Below, in pieces: positions 23,312-34,500 of a stretch of DNA of 64,000 bases (positions within the stretch are counted from its first letter, which is position 1; each line of letters opens with the position of its first letter). The translations under genes were made by a program, and so were the position numbers. This DNA is from Catenaria anguillulae PL171 (lineage: Eukaryota > Blastocladiomycota > Blastocladiomycetes > Blastocladiales > Catenariaceae): assembly GCA_002102555.1 (NCBI GenBank), contig MCFL01000066.1:62001-126000 (forward strand), given 5' to 3'. The notes under the pieces were generated by a model, which was not told the DNA's origin, ran no database searches, and saw only the letters and a list, made by a program, of their open reading frames with translations.

Positions 23312-23878
23312 TTAGAAGAAGAAGCCCTTGGCCAACTTGCCGATGCGAAACACGGCGTATGCGGGAATCTGCATTATGTACATCAAGCAAAGTCAACAAC
23401 TGAAATAATTCGCTCAAGGAAACCTCGACTCTGCCAACGTACAATTGCCAACAAGTACCATCCCCAGCTACTCACCAGCGACCCAACCTGGGCCGTCACC
23501 ACCACGGCAAACGCATCAAACACATACTGATGCAATCCCGGCCCGCCCAAATCCGCCGCCACGCCCGTCACCCGCCCGCCTTCGCCCTTGGTCACCGCAC
23601 CCATGTTGGCTAGCGTGCGGTATAGAGCGAGCGACGCCGCCATGGACAGGTAGTAAGGGAGCCAGACCCACCCGAAGGCCGGGTACCGGAAATACAAGAA
23701 CAGCACGGCAATGGTCAGTGTGTTGACTGCGGCCATGGCGCGAAGCAGCATCGTCAGGAACGAGGTGTTGGCGGCAGCGATCTTTTTGGTGGATGAATTG
23801 GCCTGTGAATGGGAGGGTAGAGAAACATCAGTCGACTTGGGTTGAGGTGACCATAGGGGATAGCCAAGTATGTACCAT
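23312..23878 (-). CDS. SND2: TMEM208/Snd2 family ER membrane protein
   Basis: Snd2/TMEM208 works in the SRP-independent route that targets proteins to the ER. Exon 1 contributes only the ATG (23878-23876), whose last base is the last base of the exon. The 23803-23875 intron then joins it to exon 2 to give MANSSTKKIAAANTSFL, which matches the family's usual MAN-x(2-3)-KKIA start. Two membrane hairpins follow (LLRAMAAVNTLTIAVLFLYF; FAVVVTAQVGSLVSSWGWYL). After an intron from about 23447 to 23370 comes the short last exon IPAYAVFRIGKLAKGFFF, ending at TAA 23314-23312. The size, about 155 residues, is normal for the family. The gene is convergent with the NadR-like gene. Confidence 0.82.
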
Positions 23879-24364
23879 TTTGCAAACGAGATGGTATGCT
23901 GCCCGCTTGACTGAAACCGAGGATGATGGACAGGATCGAATTCTGACAATGTACGATGGACATTCTTTAGGGCATTAGCGACCAGGAAATACGACTTCCC
24001 GAAGCAGGGAGCTCGGCTGCGGGATGGACAAGAGATCACGGCGCGGGCAGCATCCCGGCAAAGGACGGTAGAGGTAAGCGAGACTTCGGCAGATGACGTT
24101 CCGGCCTCTGGCAATGTGATCAAGTCGACGCCAATGTCTTACGTGGTACAGATGGGGTTGAGTGCCGCCGCCACCGTCATTCAAATCACGCTCACTACGA
24201 CACCCTCGGTCCGGAGGCCGGCCATGGCGAACTGGCATGGAATCTGAAAGGTTCATGGACAAGGAATGCATTGCACAGAATGAAAATGGAGCATACATGA
24301 GTGCAAGTGATAGGTATAAGTATATCTGTATCTTTCGATGAGTTTCTGTTTATGAGTGGTCCAG

Positions 24365-25720
24365 TCAAACATTCTTCTTCGTCCCGCCACCACCACCCCG
24401 GCCCCGCCTTACCCGACTTCTTCCGGGCTGCCGCTGATCTTTGCCTCGGCCCATTCCTCCCCGACTTGCCCCCGACGCCGCCTCGTTTGCACTCAGCCGC
24501 CGTGCAATGGATGCTTGAAACAGGGGCACATTATCCTCGTCGTCGTCGTCATCCTCAGAGGACGACGGAGATTCTGAAGAGCTCCCCGAATACGACCGAT
24601 CCGAGTCGGACATGTCGGACCAGACCTCGTCGTCCCTGGCATGCGCACCGTCATCATTACGCCGCCGGTTGACCACCACCACATCCAACTCTTTTCTTGC
24701 CTCTTGCTCCCGCTGCTCAATGTACTTGTAATACCCGCCGTACGGATGGCGTTGCATGTCCACAACATACCCGTCGTCGCTATCCCTGCGCACATGCGCC
24801 TGCATCTTATCTTGCACCGGCTGCGGGTGCGAATCCGGTTCTGCATTCACATACTCCCACTCTGCCTGCTCATTCACCTTCCACGTCAACCCGTCCCCGT
24901 GCGGCGTGCTCCACAAGAACCACATCCACACGGGGGATGCTTCGCCAAACACGCACGCCCAGTTTGCCCACACGCCCAAACGGTACGGGTTGACCACGGA
25001 TCCCACGCGGCCATCGTGCCGGCGCACAAGCGCCTTGCGATCCTTTTCCATGGACTCGATCGTGGTGCAATTGGTCGACACATAGTAGATGTGGTAGCAG
25101 CTGAGTCCGCCCACCATGAGCCACACGGGGCCAGAAAGTACCAGCGTGATGCACGTGGCGACGAGTCGGATAAAGACTTGATCGTTATAGTACCACATTG
25201 GGTACGCGGGCGCGTACACGAGATGATACAAGTAGGCAAAGCACACGGAGTTGCACAGCGACGTGGCCAGAGTCACGTACAGCAAGAAGCGGACGAAATG
25301 TGCTTGATTGTAGTACCCAATGCAGTTGTTTGTCCAGGGACAGTGGTGGTCCATCTTGAGCACGCACCGGTTGCATGTGGAGCAGTGGTGCGACCTCGGA
25401 GGTTTGTAGGTGGAGCACGATCGGCAGTACCGCGGTTTGGCCGTGGTTTGCTTGATTTCCAGCAACGTGTCGGGGGCGAGGGTGGTGGGTGGGGTGTAGG
25501 AGGAGGGGACAAAGCCGGCGGGCGCGCGCACAGACAGGTAGTAGTTGATCCAGATGAGCAGGACCGAGGCGTCAAAGGCCGCGTAGTAGAGCCATGTTGC
25601 CCAGTGCGACGACGAGGTGAGCGGCAGGTAGTCGGGCAGCACAAAGAGGTGGAGTGAGGCAGGGATGTAGGTGATGAGAAAGACGACGAAAATGACGAGG
25701 ACAATGTTGCAGTCGGGCAT
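24365..25720 (-). CDS. PFA4: DHHC palmitoyltransferase, Pfa4-like
   Basis: The product would S-acylate cysteines of membrane proteins in the ER; yeast Pfa4 palmitoylates chitin synthase Chs3. One exon of 451 residues begins MPDCNIVLVIFVVF. Two N-terminal membrane segments precede the zinc-binding Cys-rich domain (residues about 95-145) with CSTYKPPRSHHCSTC and DHHCPWTNNCIGYYN, then two more membrane segments and the TTxE motif (TTIESMEKDRKAL). The C-terminal 150 residues are acidic, Ser-rich and then Gly/Arg-rich, and are unusual in length. The assignment to Pfa4 rather than another fungal DHHC enzyme rests on the motif spacing and the four-membrane-segment layout. Confidence 0.88.
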   Translation of the reverse strand: MPDCNIVLVIFVVFLITYIPASLHLFVLPDYLPLTSSSHWATWLYYAAFDASVLLIWINYYLSVRAPAGFVPSSYTPPTTLAPDTLLEIKQTTAKPRYCRSCSTYKPPRSHHCSTCNRCVLKMDHHCPWTNNCIGYYNQAHFVRFLLYVTLATSLCNSVCFAYLYHLVYAPAYPMWYYNDQVFIRLVATCITLVLSGPVWLMVGGLSCYHIYYVSTNCTTIESMEKDRKALVRRHDGRVGSVVNPYRLGVWANWACVFGEASPVWMWFLWSTPHGDGLTWKVNEQAEWEYVNAEPDSHPQPVQDKMQAHVRRDSDDGYVVDMQRHPYGGYYKYIEQREQEARKELDVVVVNRRRNDDGAHARDDEVWSDMSDSDRSYSGSSSESPSSSEDDDDDEDNVPLFQASIARRLSANEAASGASRGGMGRGKDQRQPGRSRVRRGRGGGGGTKKNV

Positions 25721-26217
25721 CTTGATCCTGGTGGTGATCGTGGTCTTGCACTTGCCTTATTGCGGAGAGTACTTATTGTTGCAGCTCAGCCAAGGGCCCA
25801 AGGCGAGTCGAGCGTCCATGGGTTGTTTAATTTGACGACCAAGAGTACATGCCGGTAAGAGTCGCGACTGCCAATTGCACTGTACTCTTCACCGGATGGA
25901 TCGGCGGCCGGCGACGAGATCCATGCCCGTGGCCCGTGGCGTTTCTTTTGAGTGCAAAGTTTTCGAGAGACGGCCGTTCCTCACGAAAAACTCGCTCAAC
26001 TCACAAGCACGTACCATAGTACTGTATGCAACCGGTTTACTCATGTACTGGATGAATTGCGTGCAGCCAGTCTGATCGGACATTCATTCGACATCTGCGC
26101 ATTGCAACGCCGCCGCCTTGATTCCCACTGCCACCTATCATCACCCGCATCACGCGGACAGTCAACCTTGTCACTGGTCCCTCCATCACCTACACAAGTC
26201 TCTGACTCGGAGCACGC
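25721..26217. promoter_or_regulatory. Divergent promoter of PFA4-like and ELMO-domain genes
   Basis: The 497-base space between two divergently transcribed starts contains no credible gene. It should carry both promoters. No clear TATA box or recognisable operator was seen. Confidence 0.5.
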
Positions 26218-27538
26218 ATGATCGCCCTCCTCGTCATCTCTATCGCCACACTCACGGCCACCGTCCTCCTCACCCTCGTTTCCTTCCTGACCATGTCCAC
26301 GCCCGCGATCCCGCCTCGCCGCCCCCAAGGTCATGGCGCCAAAGCCTTGGGGCTCGCGGCCTTGCTGTCCACAACCTTGACATCGCTGTCGCTGCTCATC
26401 GACCCGTATCGGCCGTTTTTGCGCGCATTCATTGTTGCTCGCCCCTGGCTGCTGACACTGGTGCGCATGTGCAAGTTTGTGTACGGGCTGGCCACAAACA
26501 CGAGCGAGCTATACCGGCTTTGTGCGCGCGAAGTGGAAAAACAAGCAAGAGAAGCATCGCAGGAGCGGGTGGGCCAAGGGACAGTGAGTGCAGAGTGTAT
26601 TGCCGAAATCGATGCCAGTATCTTGTATAGCAAGCAGCTATCTGTACGTCCACTTGCTCATATGTTCCTCTCTGTTTTTGTTTTCTTGTGGATACATACG
26701 ACATTCATCTTGACAATTTCAACAAGGATAGATTGAACGCCGCGCACTCGAATCGCCCTCATGCGGCCTCGACCAAATCACACACATGATTCTGCTCAAG
26801 AAACGCTTCCCACACGCCGCCACCTCACCCACACCCATTGCCTCAACGCCTGCCGCGCAAATCCTCTACTCGTCACTGTCGGTCATGCACGAATCGCACC
26901 GGCTCGTGGCCGCCATCAACGCACGCGTGGCCACCAAATACGACCGCACAAACAAGGCGCACGAGCGCCAGCTCTTACACTTGTGGACGCTTTTACACCC
27001 GGGAGGCCCCGTGCTCACCGACACAAAGTCCGAGGCCTGGACACAAATCGGATTCCAAGGCAACGACCCCGCGACGGATTTCCGTGGTATGGGTGTGTAC
27101 GGCCTGGACGACTTGACGTACCTTGCACGCCATCACGCGCACTTTGCGAGCTACATTCTCAAGCTGTCACACGATCCGATTTCGTGGTTTTCCATGGCCA
27201 TTGTGGGCATCAACTTGTCGGCCTATGTCATTTCGCTGCTGCGCACGCGCAGGCTGCAATGGGTCTTGTACAAGTACACGCCCACAAGGGAAACAGTGCA
27301 TGAGGTGTATTGCTGGGTATGGGTGCGGTTTGTGGAGCATTGGACGGGCCAGGATGCACCCCTCACCATCATGGATTTTGAGCAAGAGTTTAAAAAGGTG
27401 CAGCGCAAGTGTGAGGAGGAGCTTGTGTTGCGTGGGGTGAATTTGCACAAGGCTGTGGGCATGTGGGATGTGGAGGGCGTGGGCGGGGAGGGGTGGGCAG
27501 AGGGGGCAAAATCGAGGGCGGAAAAGAAGGCGGATTGA
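26218..27538 (+). CDS. ELMO domain protein (ELMOD-type)
   Basis: ELMOD proteins act as GTPase-activating proteins for ARL2/ARF-type GTPases. Exons are 26218-26643 and 26732-27538, joining as ...YSKQLS-IERRALES. The N-terminus has one strong hydrophobic segment (residues 2-26). The ELMO/CED-12 core occupies about residues 190-360, with the diagnostic WTQIGFQGNDPATDFRGMG and GLDDLTYLARHH. The Arg in the F-R-G-M-G segment corresponds to the arginine reported as needed for GAP activity in the family. Total length is about 410 residues. No DOCK-binding C-terminus is seen, so it fits ELMOD rather than full-length ELMO. Confidence 0.85.
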
Positions 27539-27657
27539 AAACGTCCATCGTGTTGATTTCTTACATACATACATACATACAAACGTTCATGACGTGGCAA
27601 TATTCATTCAACAACGTCCTGGATATCCCCGACTCGCACCGAATAAAAAAGACGCAT

Positions 27658-28294
27658 TCATGCTTGGACTGCCTCGATCCTATTGATTGGACATGCCATT
27701 TGCAAAAATGTCAGCGGCCAACCGATTGACAAATAGAGTAAAGGAGAACAAAACATACACGGTGATATTCTCTCCACGCAACATGGCCCGCCCAATCACA
27801 CGCCGGTGCGTCTCTTGCCTGGTGCCCTTTTTGTAGTGCACCTCTTGGGCATCATCCAGGACAATGTTCATGAACTCGTCAAAGCCCTGTTGTTTTGTTG
27901 AAAACAGACAAAGGTTGGGGTGAGTGACCAACAATTGGACAGGATGAGGAGGGGAGGTAAAGCCTGGGTAGGTACAATGATGGTGCCCTCTAGCCGCATG
28001 GATTGGCTGTCAAAGAGCCAGATGGTCACGCGTTGTTTCTGTGGGATTGGTTTAAGCAAAGGGTGGTGGTGCAAGTTAGTTTGGGCCGTGTTTGATTCAA
28101 GAGGGCCAAAGTGGCAAGCATTTGCCGAACCGATTGAAAGTGCTTGAAGATGACCGTCTGTGGTGGGAAAGCGGAAAAGGCAAGGGGTGGTGGGAACCAA
28201 TGTCAGCGGATAGTGTGAATGAGTTCAAGGTGGCCAGGTGGCAAGGGGGACGTACGATGGGCTGGACCATCACCTTCTGGACCTTGGTTGACAT
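27658..28294 (-). CDS. SME1: Small nuclear ribonucleoprotein SmE
   Basis: SmE is one of seven Sm proteins that ring the snRNAs of the spliceosome. Five short exons assemble into about 90 residues: [13 protein letters not shown] (28294-28256), [49 protein letters not shown] onward to [12 protein letters not shown], and IEAVQA with TGA at 27660-27658. Sm1 and Sm2 motifs are clear (MRLEG-x-I-x-GFDEFMN; LRGENIT). The donor of the last intron is GTATGT, after ACCGT, and restores the frame. Four introns in a gene this short is intron-dense even for this region. Confidence 0.9.
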
Positions 28295-28774
28295 GGTTGC
28301 TGGGTATGAATGGTTGAAGGAGGGGAACCTAGTGGATTAGGTGGTTGTCGAGGACAGTCTGATGAGATGCAAAGGCAGAGGCAGCAGGTGTAAGGTAAGG
28401 CTGCGTATGTGAGCATGATGCGCATTGATCGGAATTGTAATTGATGCATGTCGGTAGATTGTCTAGCCCAAGCAAAGCAATGAGAGACAGAGTCGGCGAG
28501 ACGGGATCAACATGGGCAGAGAGGGAGACAGGGTCGGGTCGGGACGGGTGATTGCACATGGTGCTTTGCATGTCAACATACTTTGCATTGCATTGGTACA
28601 TTAACATGTGTGTCGGATGTGTCGTGATCGATTTGGAAAAAAAAGTGCACGGGCCGCCGATCCAACTAGCCCTGATACTTAATGGAAATGCTCTGCTCAG
28701 AAGTTCATATGTAGTATTGATCAGTCCATTCACAAAGTGTCTCTCTCCTCATTTCCACAAAGCAAACACCCACC
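28295..28774. promoter_or_regulatory. Divergent promoter of SmE and AOS1
   Basis: This 480-base gap separates two outward-facing starts. No gene was seen, and it presumably holds both promoters. Confidence 0.45.
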
Positions 28775-30306
28775 ATGAACACCGATTCCAACACCGCAGA
28801 CGGCCCCGCCGCACGTACGCGGTCCCGGTCCCGCTCGCGGTCCGCCTCCCCCTCCAAACCCGCACACGCCCCAGCTCCCCTGTCCTTCACCCCGGCCGAC
28901 CTCGCCACCACCCGGTCCCCAATGCAATCTCCCATCAAACCCTCCTCGACGTCCGCCACGCCCAACACGCACAAGCGCCGCCGCCCACCCTCGCCCCACG
29001 CCACCTCGTCACGGTCGCCGACCTCGTCGCCCACAAAGCCCAAAAGGCAGCGTACATCCCAATCCGCCACTTCCGACAAGGATGCAGATGCCGACGCAGA
29101 CGCAGACGAAATCTACGACCGCCAGATTCGCCTGTGGGGCGCCGCCGCACAACTGCGCGTGTCGTCTGCCCGCGTGGCCATTCTCGGTACGGCTCGCGGG
29201 TTGAGCCGCGGGTTGGCCGTTGAAGCGGTGAAAAACTTGGCGCTTGCGGGCATTGGTCATTTGAGCCTCGTTCAACTCGCAATCCCTAACCAAGTTGAAG
29301 AGCATGACGAGGACGGCAAGCCAACCAACTTTTTCGCGGCCGCCCAGCGTGCACACGAACACGGCACGTCCGCGGCAAACGTGCTTGAGGCGGGTGCGAG
29401 GGCCTTGAACCCACGCGTGGCACTCGAGAGCGTGCGTGTGAACGGCGGCAGTGACATGCGTGCAGTCAAGGATGTGTTGCGCGGACATGACTTGGTGTTG
29501 CTTGTGGATGCACCGCCCAGCACGGCCGTGGCAGTCAATGTGGTCACGCGGGAACTGGGCGTCAAGTTGCTTGTGGGCAATGTCGTGGGCATGAATGCGT
29601 GGGTGTTTGCGGATTTGCTTGCGCATGGATACATAAAGTACGTCCTTTTTTTTTACTACATTTTCTGATATTTTGCTCTGACAAGACATGCGACGAATAG
29701 GGAAACCGAAATGGCTCCAGAGTCCAAAGATGCTGAACCCGTTGTCGTCCGCACACACCGCAAATCCACCTACGTGCCGCTCACCGAGGCTCTGGGGGTC
29801 GAGCTCAAGCACGCGGTGCCAAAGCCTAGGGACAGGCAACGCATGGCCACGGTCACGGCCGTAGGTATGCTTGCGCTTTTGCGGTACTGGCTCGATCACG
29901 GTGCATTGCCCGAGAATGCGTGCGAGGAGGATCGCCAGCGTACGTGGAACGCGTGGCAGGCTGAGTGCAAGAGACATGGCGTCGAGTTTGACGGGGTGGG
30001 GCAGGACGAGCTTATGTACGTCGCTTTGTTTTCGTTTGTCTCGCATTATCTCCAATCTTTTTCACTCACGATACCTGAGAATACAGGCACATGTACCGCG
30101 GGTGCAAGGGCGAAATCAACCCGATTGCAGCCATGACGGGCGGCATTCTGGCACAAGAGGCCGTCAAGACTATTCAGCAAAAGCGGGCGCCAGTCAACAA
30201 CTTGTTTGTGTTTGTGGGCGATATTGCTTCGGGCGAGGTGGTTGCGTTGGGGAGTAAGGATGAGTTGGTCGGGACCGTCAAGGACGGAGAGGAGGAGAAG
30301 CAGTAA
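28775..30306 (+). CDS. AOS1: SUMO-activating enzyme E1 subunit Aos1/SAE1
   Basis: With Uba2 this protein activates SUMO in the nucleus. Exons are 28775-29637, 29701-30015 and 30087-30306, both introns with GTACGT donors. After a Ser/Arg/Pro-rich N-terminal extension of about 105 residues (SR-like at residues 14-27) and an Asp/Ala run comes the hallmark DEIYDRQIRLWGAAAQLRV, the Rossmann-like region, LLVDAPPSTAVAVN, and the C-terminal INPIAAMTGGILAQEAVKTI, which matches the SAE1 family end. There is no catalytic cysteine domain, as expected for this subunit. The N-terminal extension is longer than in yeast. Confidence 0.9.
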
Positions 30307-31912
30307 GCGATTCATGTGGAGTGAGGCCAAGTCGGCTGTGCATTCGCCGTGTGTATTCCTTCTGCCGTGAGTTTAAATATTCCAAGTGAACGCATGTCCG
30401 AGTCGCTCTGAAACACACAAACCTCATGGCCACGGGCGTTGACATGACCGCAGACTCATGTTCGGCCCTGGGAACGACGGCAATCGACAAAGATGCATCA
30501 AGTCTGTCGACTCTTTATCCGAAGGCCAAGAGTCTCGCCATCAACATTCACTGCAGGTCACACATGACAACTACGAAACGGGTCGAAAAGGGTTGCCCGT
30601 GAGCCGTGGGCCCTGGACGCATCTGGTCATTCATGTCGAATACAGTTCGGCCTTGCCCATCACGGCCATGGTGGTGTAAACCGAGCCGATTCGCACTCAA
30701 AAATGACCGCCAGCAATATCGTCATGAATGTCATGACACCGATCCGTGAAAAGCCTGGCAACGATTGCCCTGACACCGATTCCCAGGGCCAACAAAGCGG
30801 CCCGCCTTTGACTGCCACGGTCAACCCAGTTCTGCAAGCAAGCCTCAACAACGGAAATGAATCGCATGCAGTTCCCGCCGCCCAAGTATCTCAAGGCGAC
30901 GATGTCCACAACGGCCCTCAAGGTCCCCAGGCTGTCCTCGTGCAAGCCGCCGACGGGGCAGTCAAAGCTAATGATACCGACAACGACCACGACATGCTGA
31001 CGGACTTGAAGCTCAATCAAGTCAAACGCATTGACCCCGATACGGGGTGTATAAAACTAATGATTCATCACCACAGCTAGCGCTTGCAGATTGCCCTCAG
31101 CTGACCCCCGCTCGTTTCCCAGCTTCTCAAATACATGGACGAAGCAAAAGTTGCCGACACGTTCATTGACGAGGACATTGAGCGGCAGCTCACAGGTGAC
31201 CGCGAGGCAAGGGCAGCCGTGCGCGAGCTGGATCGCTTGCGCAAGCGCATCGGGAGCCCTGGTGCAATCGAGACGGAATCTGCCGACCGCAAGCTTGCTC
31301 GCGCTTCACGGCGATGAGATGGAAATGGCCATCAAAGTCAAGAAGTTAAAGAGGAAGGTCGTCAAGAAGTCTGCCGGGCAGAGTTTGTTGCCGCCAAGCA
31401 CCAGCATTTGCCACATGACGCGTCGGATGCCTTTGCTTTCAAGGAGTGCCGGCTCGTCATGTTTCCTCTTCAATACAAACACGCTAATCGATATCGAGCG
31501 AGTTGTTTTTGTGACGGTCCATGATGCCTGCCAATGTTTCTTCTTGTCCCTTGACTGGATGCCCGCATCCAGTTCAAGTTGGACGTAAACGCAGAGAGAG
31601 GGGCCGACCTCGGTAAATGTGCTGTAGCCAGCCTTACATTCTTACTCAGCTCTCCCAGCCAGCAGCTGGGCGGGTCTGTGCTCGCTAAAACTAAATCACG
31701 AGAGCGGGTAGAGCTGGTCCAATAGCCGACCGAGTCAAGCAAGCCGGGGTGACAGTCACAATGATCTGGGAAAAACGCGCCGATCCACGGCCCCTGCTTC
31801 CCAGTTATCCCATGCACATTGACACGCAGGTGAGGCATCCATTGACCAAAGTCCATTCCACGCACCCAACAGCCCATGCAATCCTCAACCCGCAGCATTC
31901 GAACCGCCCACC
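30307..31912. other. Poorly resolved region between AOS1 and DYNLT2B
   Basis: No gene is firmly supported in this 1.6 kb. Two plus-strand frames look protein-like: 30703-31080 (acidic, Asn/Gln-rich, 125 residues) and 31135-31317 (60 charged residues including DTFIDEDIERQLTGD). A TTTCCCAG acceptor at about 31117-31124 precedes the second, but no donor in the first frame gives the right phase. A hydrophilic Lys-rich segment (31321-31400) lies in a third frame. This may be one small multi-exon gene with indels or unrelated noise. Confidence 0.35.
30703..31080 (+). CDS. Hypothetical acidic low-complexity ORF
   Basis: The 125-residue frame starts MTASNIVMNVMTPIREKPG and runs through Gln-, Asn- and Asp-rich sequence. 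I recognise no domain. A possible GTGTAT donor lies near 31048, which would link it to downstream charged sequence. It could be an expressed disordered protein or a chance ORF. Confidence 0.25.
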   Translation: MTASNIVMNVMTPIREKPGNDCPDTDSQGQQSGPPLTATVNPVLQASLNNGNESHAVPAAQVSQGDDVHNGPQGPQAVLVQAADGAVKANDTDNDHDMLTDLKLNQVKRIDPDTGCIKLMIHHHS

Positions 31913-32688
31913 ATGTCTGAGCTCACGGGCAGCCGCACAAACCTACGCGGCTCCAACAGCAACCTGCAAGCGGCCAGCCGGCCGCGCACAGTCAACCCAA
32001 ATGCCGGCCCAGGCGCCGTCGACGCGGCAGGCGCCGGCGCCGGCGGAATGGCCGCGTCCGTTGAAAAGGCGGCCGAGGCCGGGCAGCGGGTGTTTGAGAA
32101 TACGTACAAGCTCGGGCCGGATAAAAAGTATGTCGTGACCAGAGGCTTTGTTTACGAGCATACATTGGTGTTGATCGATCGCGTCTTGACCTATGCACAC
32201 GCACTTCTCAGGTTTCCGACAGAGCAAGTGCGTCGGATCGCGCAAGAGATTCTCGACAAGCGGTTGTTCAAAGTGACGTATTCGCCCGACAAGGCAGCCG
32301 AGTTGAGCAAGGCAATTGCTGGGGATATCATTCAAGCACTCAAGGGTGCGCCAACATCATCCACGGTTGCGACATGCCATGGATACGATACCAGTCTGAC
32401 CATGCTGTCCTTATGCAAGCACAGGCTTGCAGCTGGAACGATACAAGTTTGTCGCCGACGTGTCGATTGGCGAGTTCAAGGGCCAAGGCATTCGCAACTC
32501 GAGTCGGGCATTGTGGGATCCGCACACGGATTCGTTTACATCGGCCACGTTCAAAAATGTACGCTGCTCCAGCTCGAATGTATCGATGGGAAACCACGGC
32601 CAGCTCACATCAAGGCGAGCCTGTGTGTCGCTATGTGTAGGCTTCTCTGTTTTGCGTCGCGATTGTGTTTGGCGTTTACTTTGAGTAG
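31913..32688 (+). CDS. Tctex1-domain dynein light chain, DYNLT2B/TCTEX1D2-like
   Basis: TCTEX1D2-type light chains belong to the dynein-2 motor of retrograde intraflagellar transport. Exons are 31913-32345, 32425-32558 and 32641-32688, about 205 residues. A Gly/Ala/Ser-rich leader of about 60 residues precedes ENTYKLGPDKKYVVTRG, a helical region with FPTEQVRRIAQEILDKRLF, then LQLERYKFVADVSIGEFKGQ, SRALWDPHTDSFTSATFKN and the final strand ASLFCVAIVFGVYFE-stop. The NTYxLGP start and SRxLWDPxxD motif are typical of the TCTEX1D branch rather than DYNLT1/3. The last intron joins FKN to ASLF in phase 0. Confidence 0.88.
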
Positions 32689-32983
32689 TTTGACCACGCT
32701 TGCGCTGGAGATGGTGGTTTTGTCCTCATGTTGTTGTGTGTTTCCGTTCCACATATGTATTTGACAAAGATTGACACCACATGGCTCGGAGACGGGATAA
32801 CCAGACACAATACTGCGTCACAGGTCAGCAACCAGCGAATGCTGAAAATGAAGCAAAGAAAAATTATGCATCGCAGAATACGCCATGAGAAGTTAAGTTT
32901 CAGAAGACATTCGAATCCGAGACGGATACACCAGCGTGCACTGGTTTTCACTCCTCACCCGACGCACGCAAATATGCCTTGGC

Positions 32984-34085
32984 TCACAACGACGCGTGGC
33001 CGTTCGACACGGGCTTGTCGTGACAACATTTGTGAAGCAGTCGAAAGATAACATGCGAGTAGTCGTGGACATCGTCCTTTGCAAATGAATGACCCGCTGC
33101 AATCAATCGGGAAACCATGTGCTCGAGAATGGTTGTGTAGTCCCATGTCACTTTTGCACAGGTGGGAGAGCAAAGAGCATGTCGAGTAAGCTTCGAAGTG
33201 AACGGCTTTTGTCATTGGTCACGAGATGCTGGACGAATAATTGAGTGGGGGAGAGTTGAGTGCATTGGCAAGCAAAATGAGTCAGTTGCGCAGCCGAGTG
33301 GGCCGGAGCCAAATACTCTGCAAGAGCCCTCCAGCGGTGACAGTCCGATTCTTGCAATGCAAAACCACAGCAAATGCACATGGTAGGACAGAAAAACAAC
33401 CTCGAGTAGTGCCAGAAACTACTGCGTCTTGTCCGATTGGCCGAAGAACCTGCACAGTAAATCCGTCCGAGATAAACTTGTCCACCAAATTGGGTGACTC
33501 AAGTTTCGTGACAACGAATCGCTCCATGTGAGAATGGTGCTGCCGAGCTGATAACGCTAAGGTGGCCCTTTATGTGGAGAACCTCCTGATCGTGTCCGAG
33601 AATCAAGGTAATGAAGACTTGAGGGTTGGCAGCAAACGGTGAAAGGAACGGAACGGAATCCCAAACTGGGAGGGAAACGTCGAATGAGGTCTTGAGTTTG
33701 TCAAGGTACTCAAGGATTGCGGAAGCATCGGAAAAGGAACGAATAGCTGCAACCATTGCTGGAAACATGTTTGAGTCCGAGGCGCAGATGCAATCCAGGG
33801 TAAAATCGAGGGAAAAGTGACGCTGTTAGAATTGGTTGTTGAAAGGGTGTAAAGGCTATTTCGCTCGCGACCTTCCTTGGAGAGGGATGGACCATTCCAG
33901 AGCACAGTGCCAGAACCAGACGGATTGAAATGGAATGTGAAGGTCAAAAGGAGAGGATCGACCGAGACCTCGATGTGTGCGCATCATTTCCAACATGTTC
34001 ACTTACCGGTGGTCAAGCATGAGTCCCATCTACCGGCTGACCGATGAGTATCTTTTGAGGCTGTAGTCCGGGAAGGAAGAGCGAC
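32984..34085 (-). CDS. Uncharacterised multi-exon gene
   Basis: I do not recognise the family. Coding-like blocks in order are MSLFLPGLQPQKILIGQP (ATG at 34085), SVDPLLLTFTFHFNPSGSG, LDCICASDSNMFPAMVAAI with KTSFDVSLPVWDSVPFL (about 33790-33580), ERFVVTKLESPNLVDKFI to TVQVLRPIGQ (about 33525-33430), DCHRWRALAEYLAPAHSA to FVQHLVTNDKSR, and the last block TWDYTTILEHMVSRLIAAG to CHDKPVSNGHASL, with TGA at 32986-32984. Donors such as GTAGAT and GTTGTT fit some joins, but two joins are unresolved in phase. The amino-acid composition and the lack of stops within blocks argue for a real protein of about 300 residues. Confidence 0.5.
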
Positions 34086-34500
34086 ATGATTGAGGGTTGT
34101 GGGTGCGGGAACTCAACGGGTAACGGCCCTAGCGTGTGCGTTGGGTGTCCATTTGACATGAGAGAGTGCAACATTGCATGCATCAACTGCGCAGAAGCGC
34201 TCACCGTCAGCCCGTCAGTCTCAGCTGCAGCCACCCGCAGACTCCGAGTCGGCAAGGCGAGGTCAGGTCGGAGATGGTGGTCGATCGGTGGGTGCCGGTT
34301 GGGGTCTTGATCATGAGCTCCAGCAGTTTTCCATCACACAACAATGCCATTCAATGAAGTATACATAACTGGGTAAACTTGATGCATTCGCACCTTTTAG
34401 CCCAAGACCACTGATTCAAACAATACCAAGTCCAAAGCTCACGCTCCGCTCCGACGTCCACTTCCCCCGTCTCTCACCGTTCCAGTCACCCGCAGTCAAC

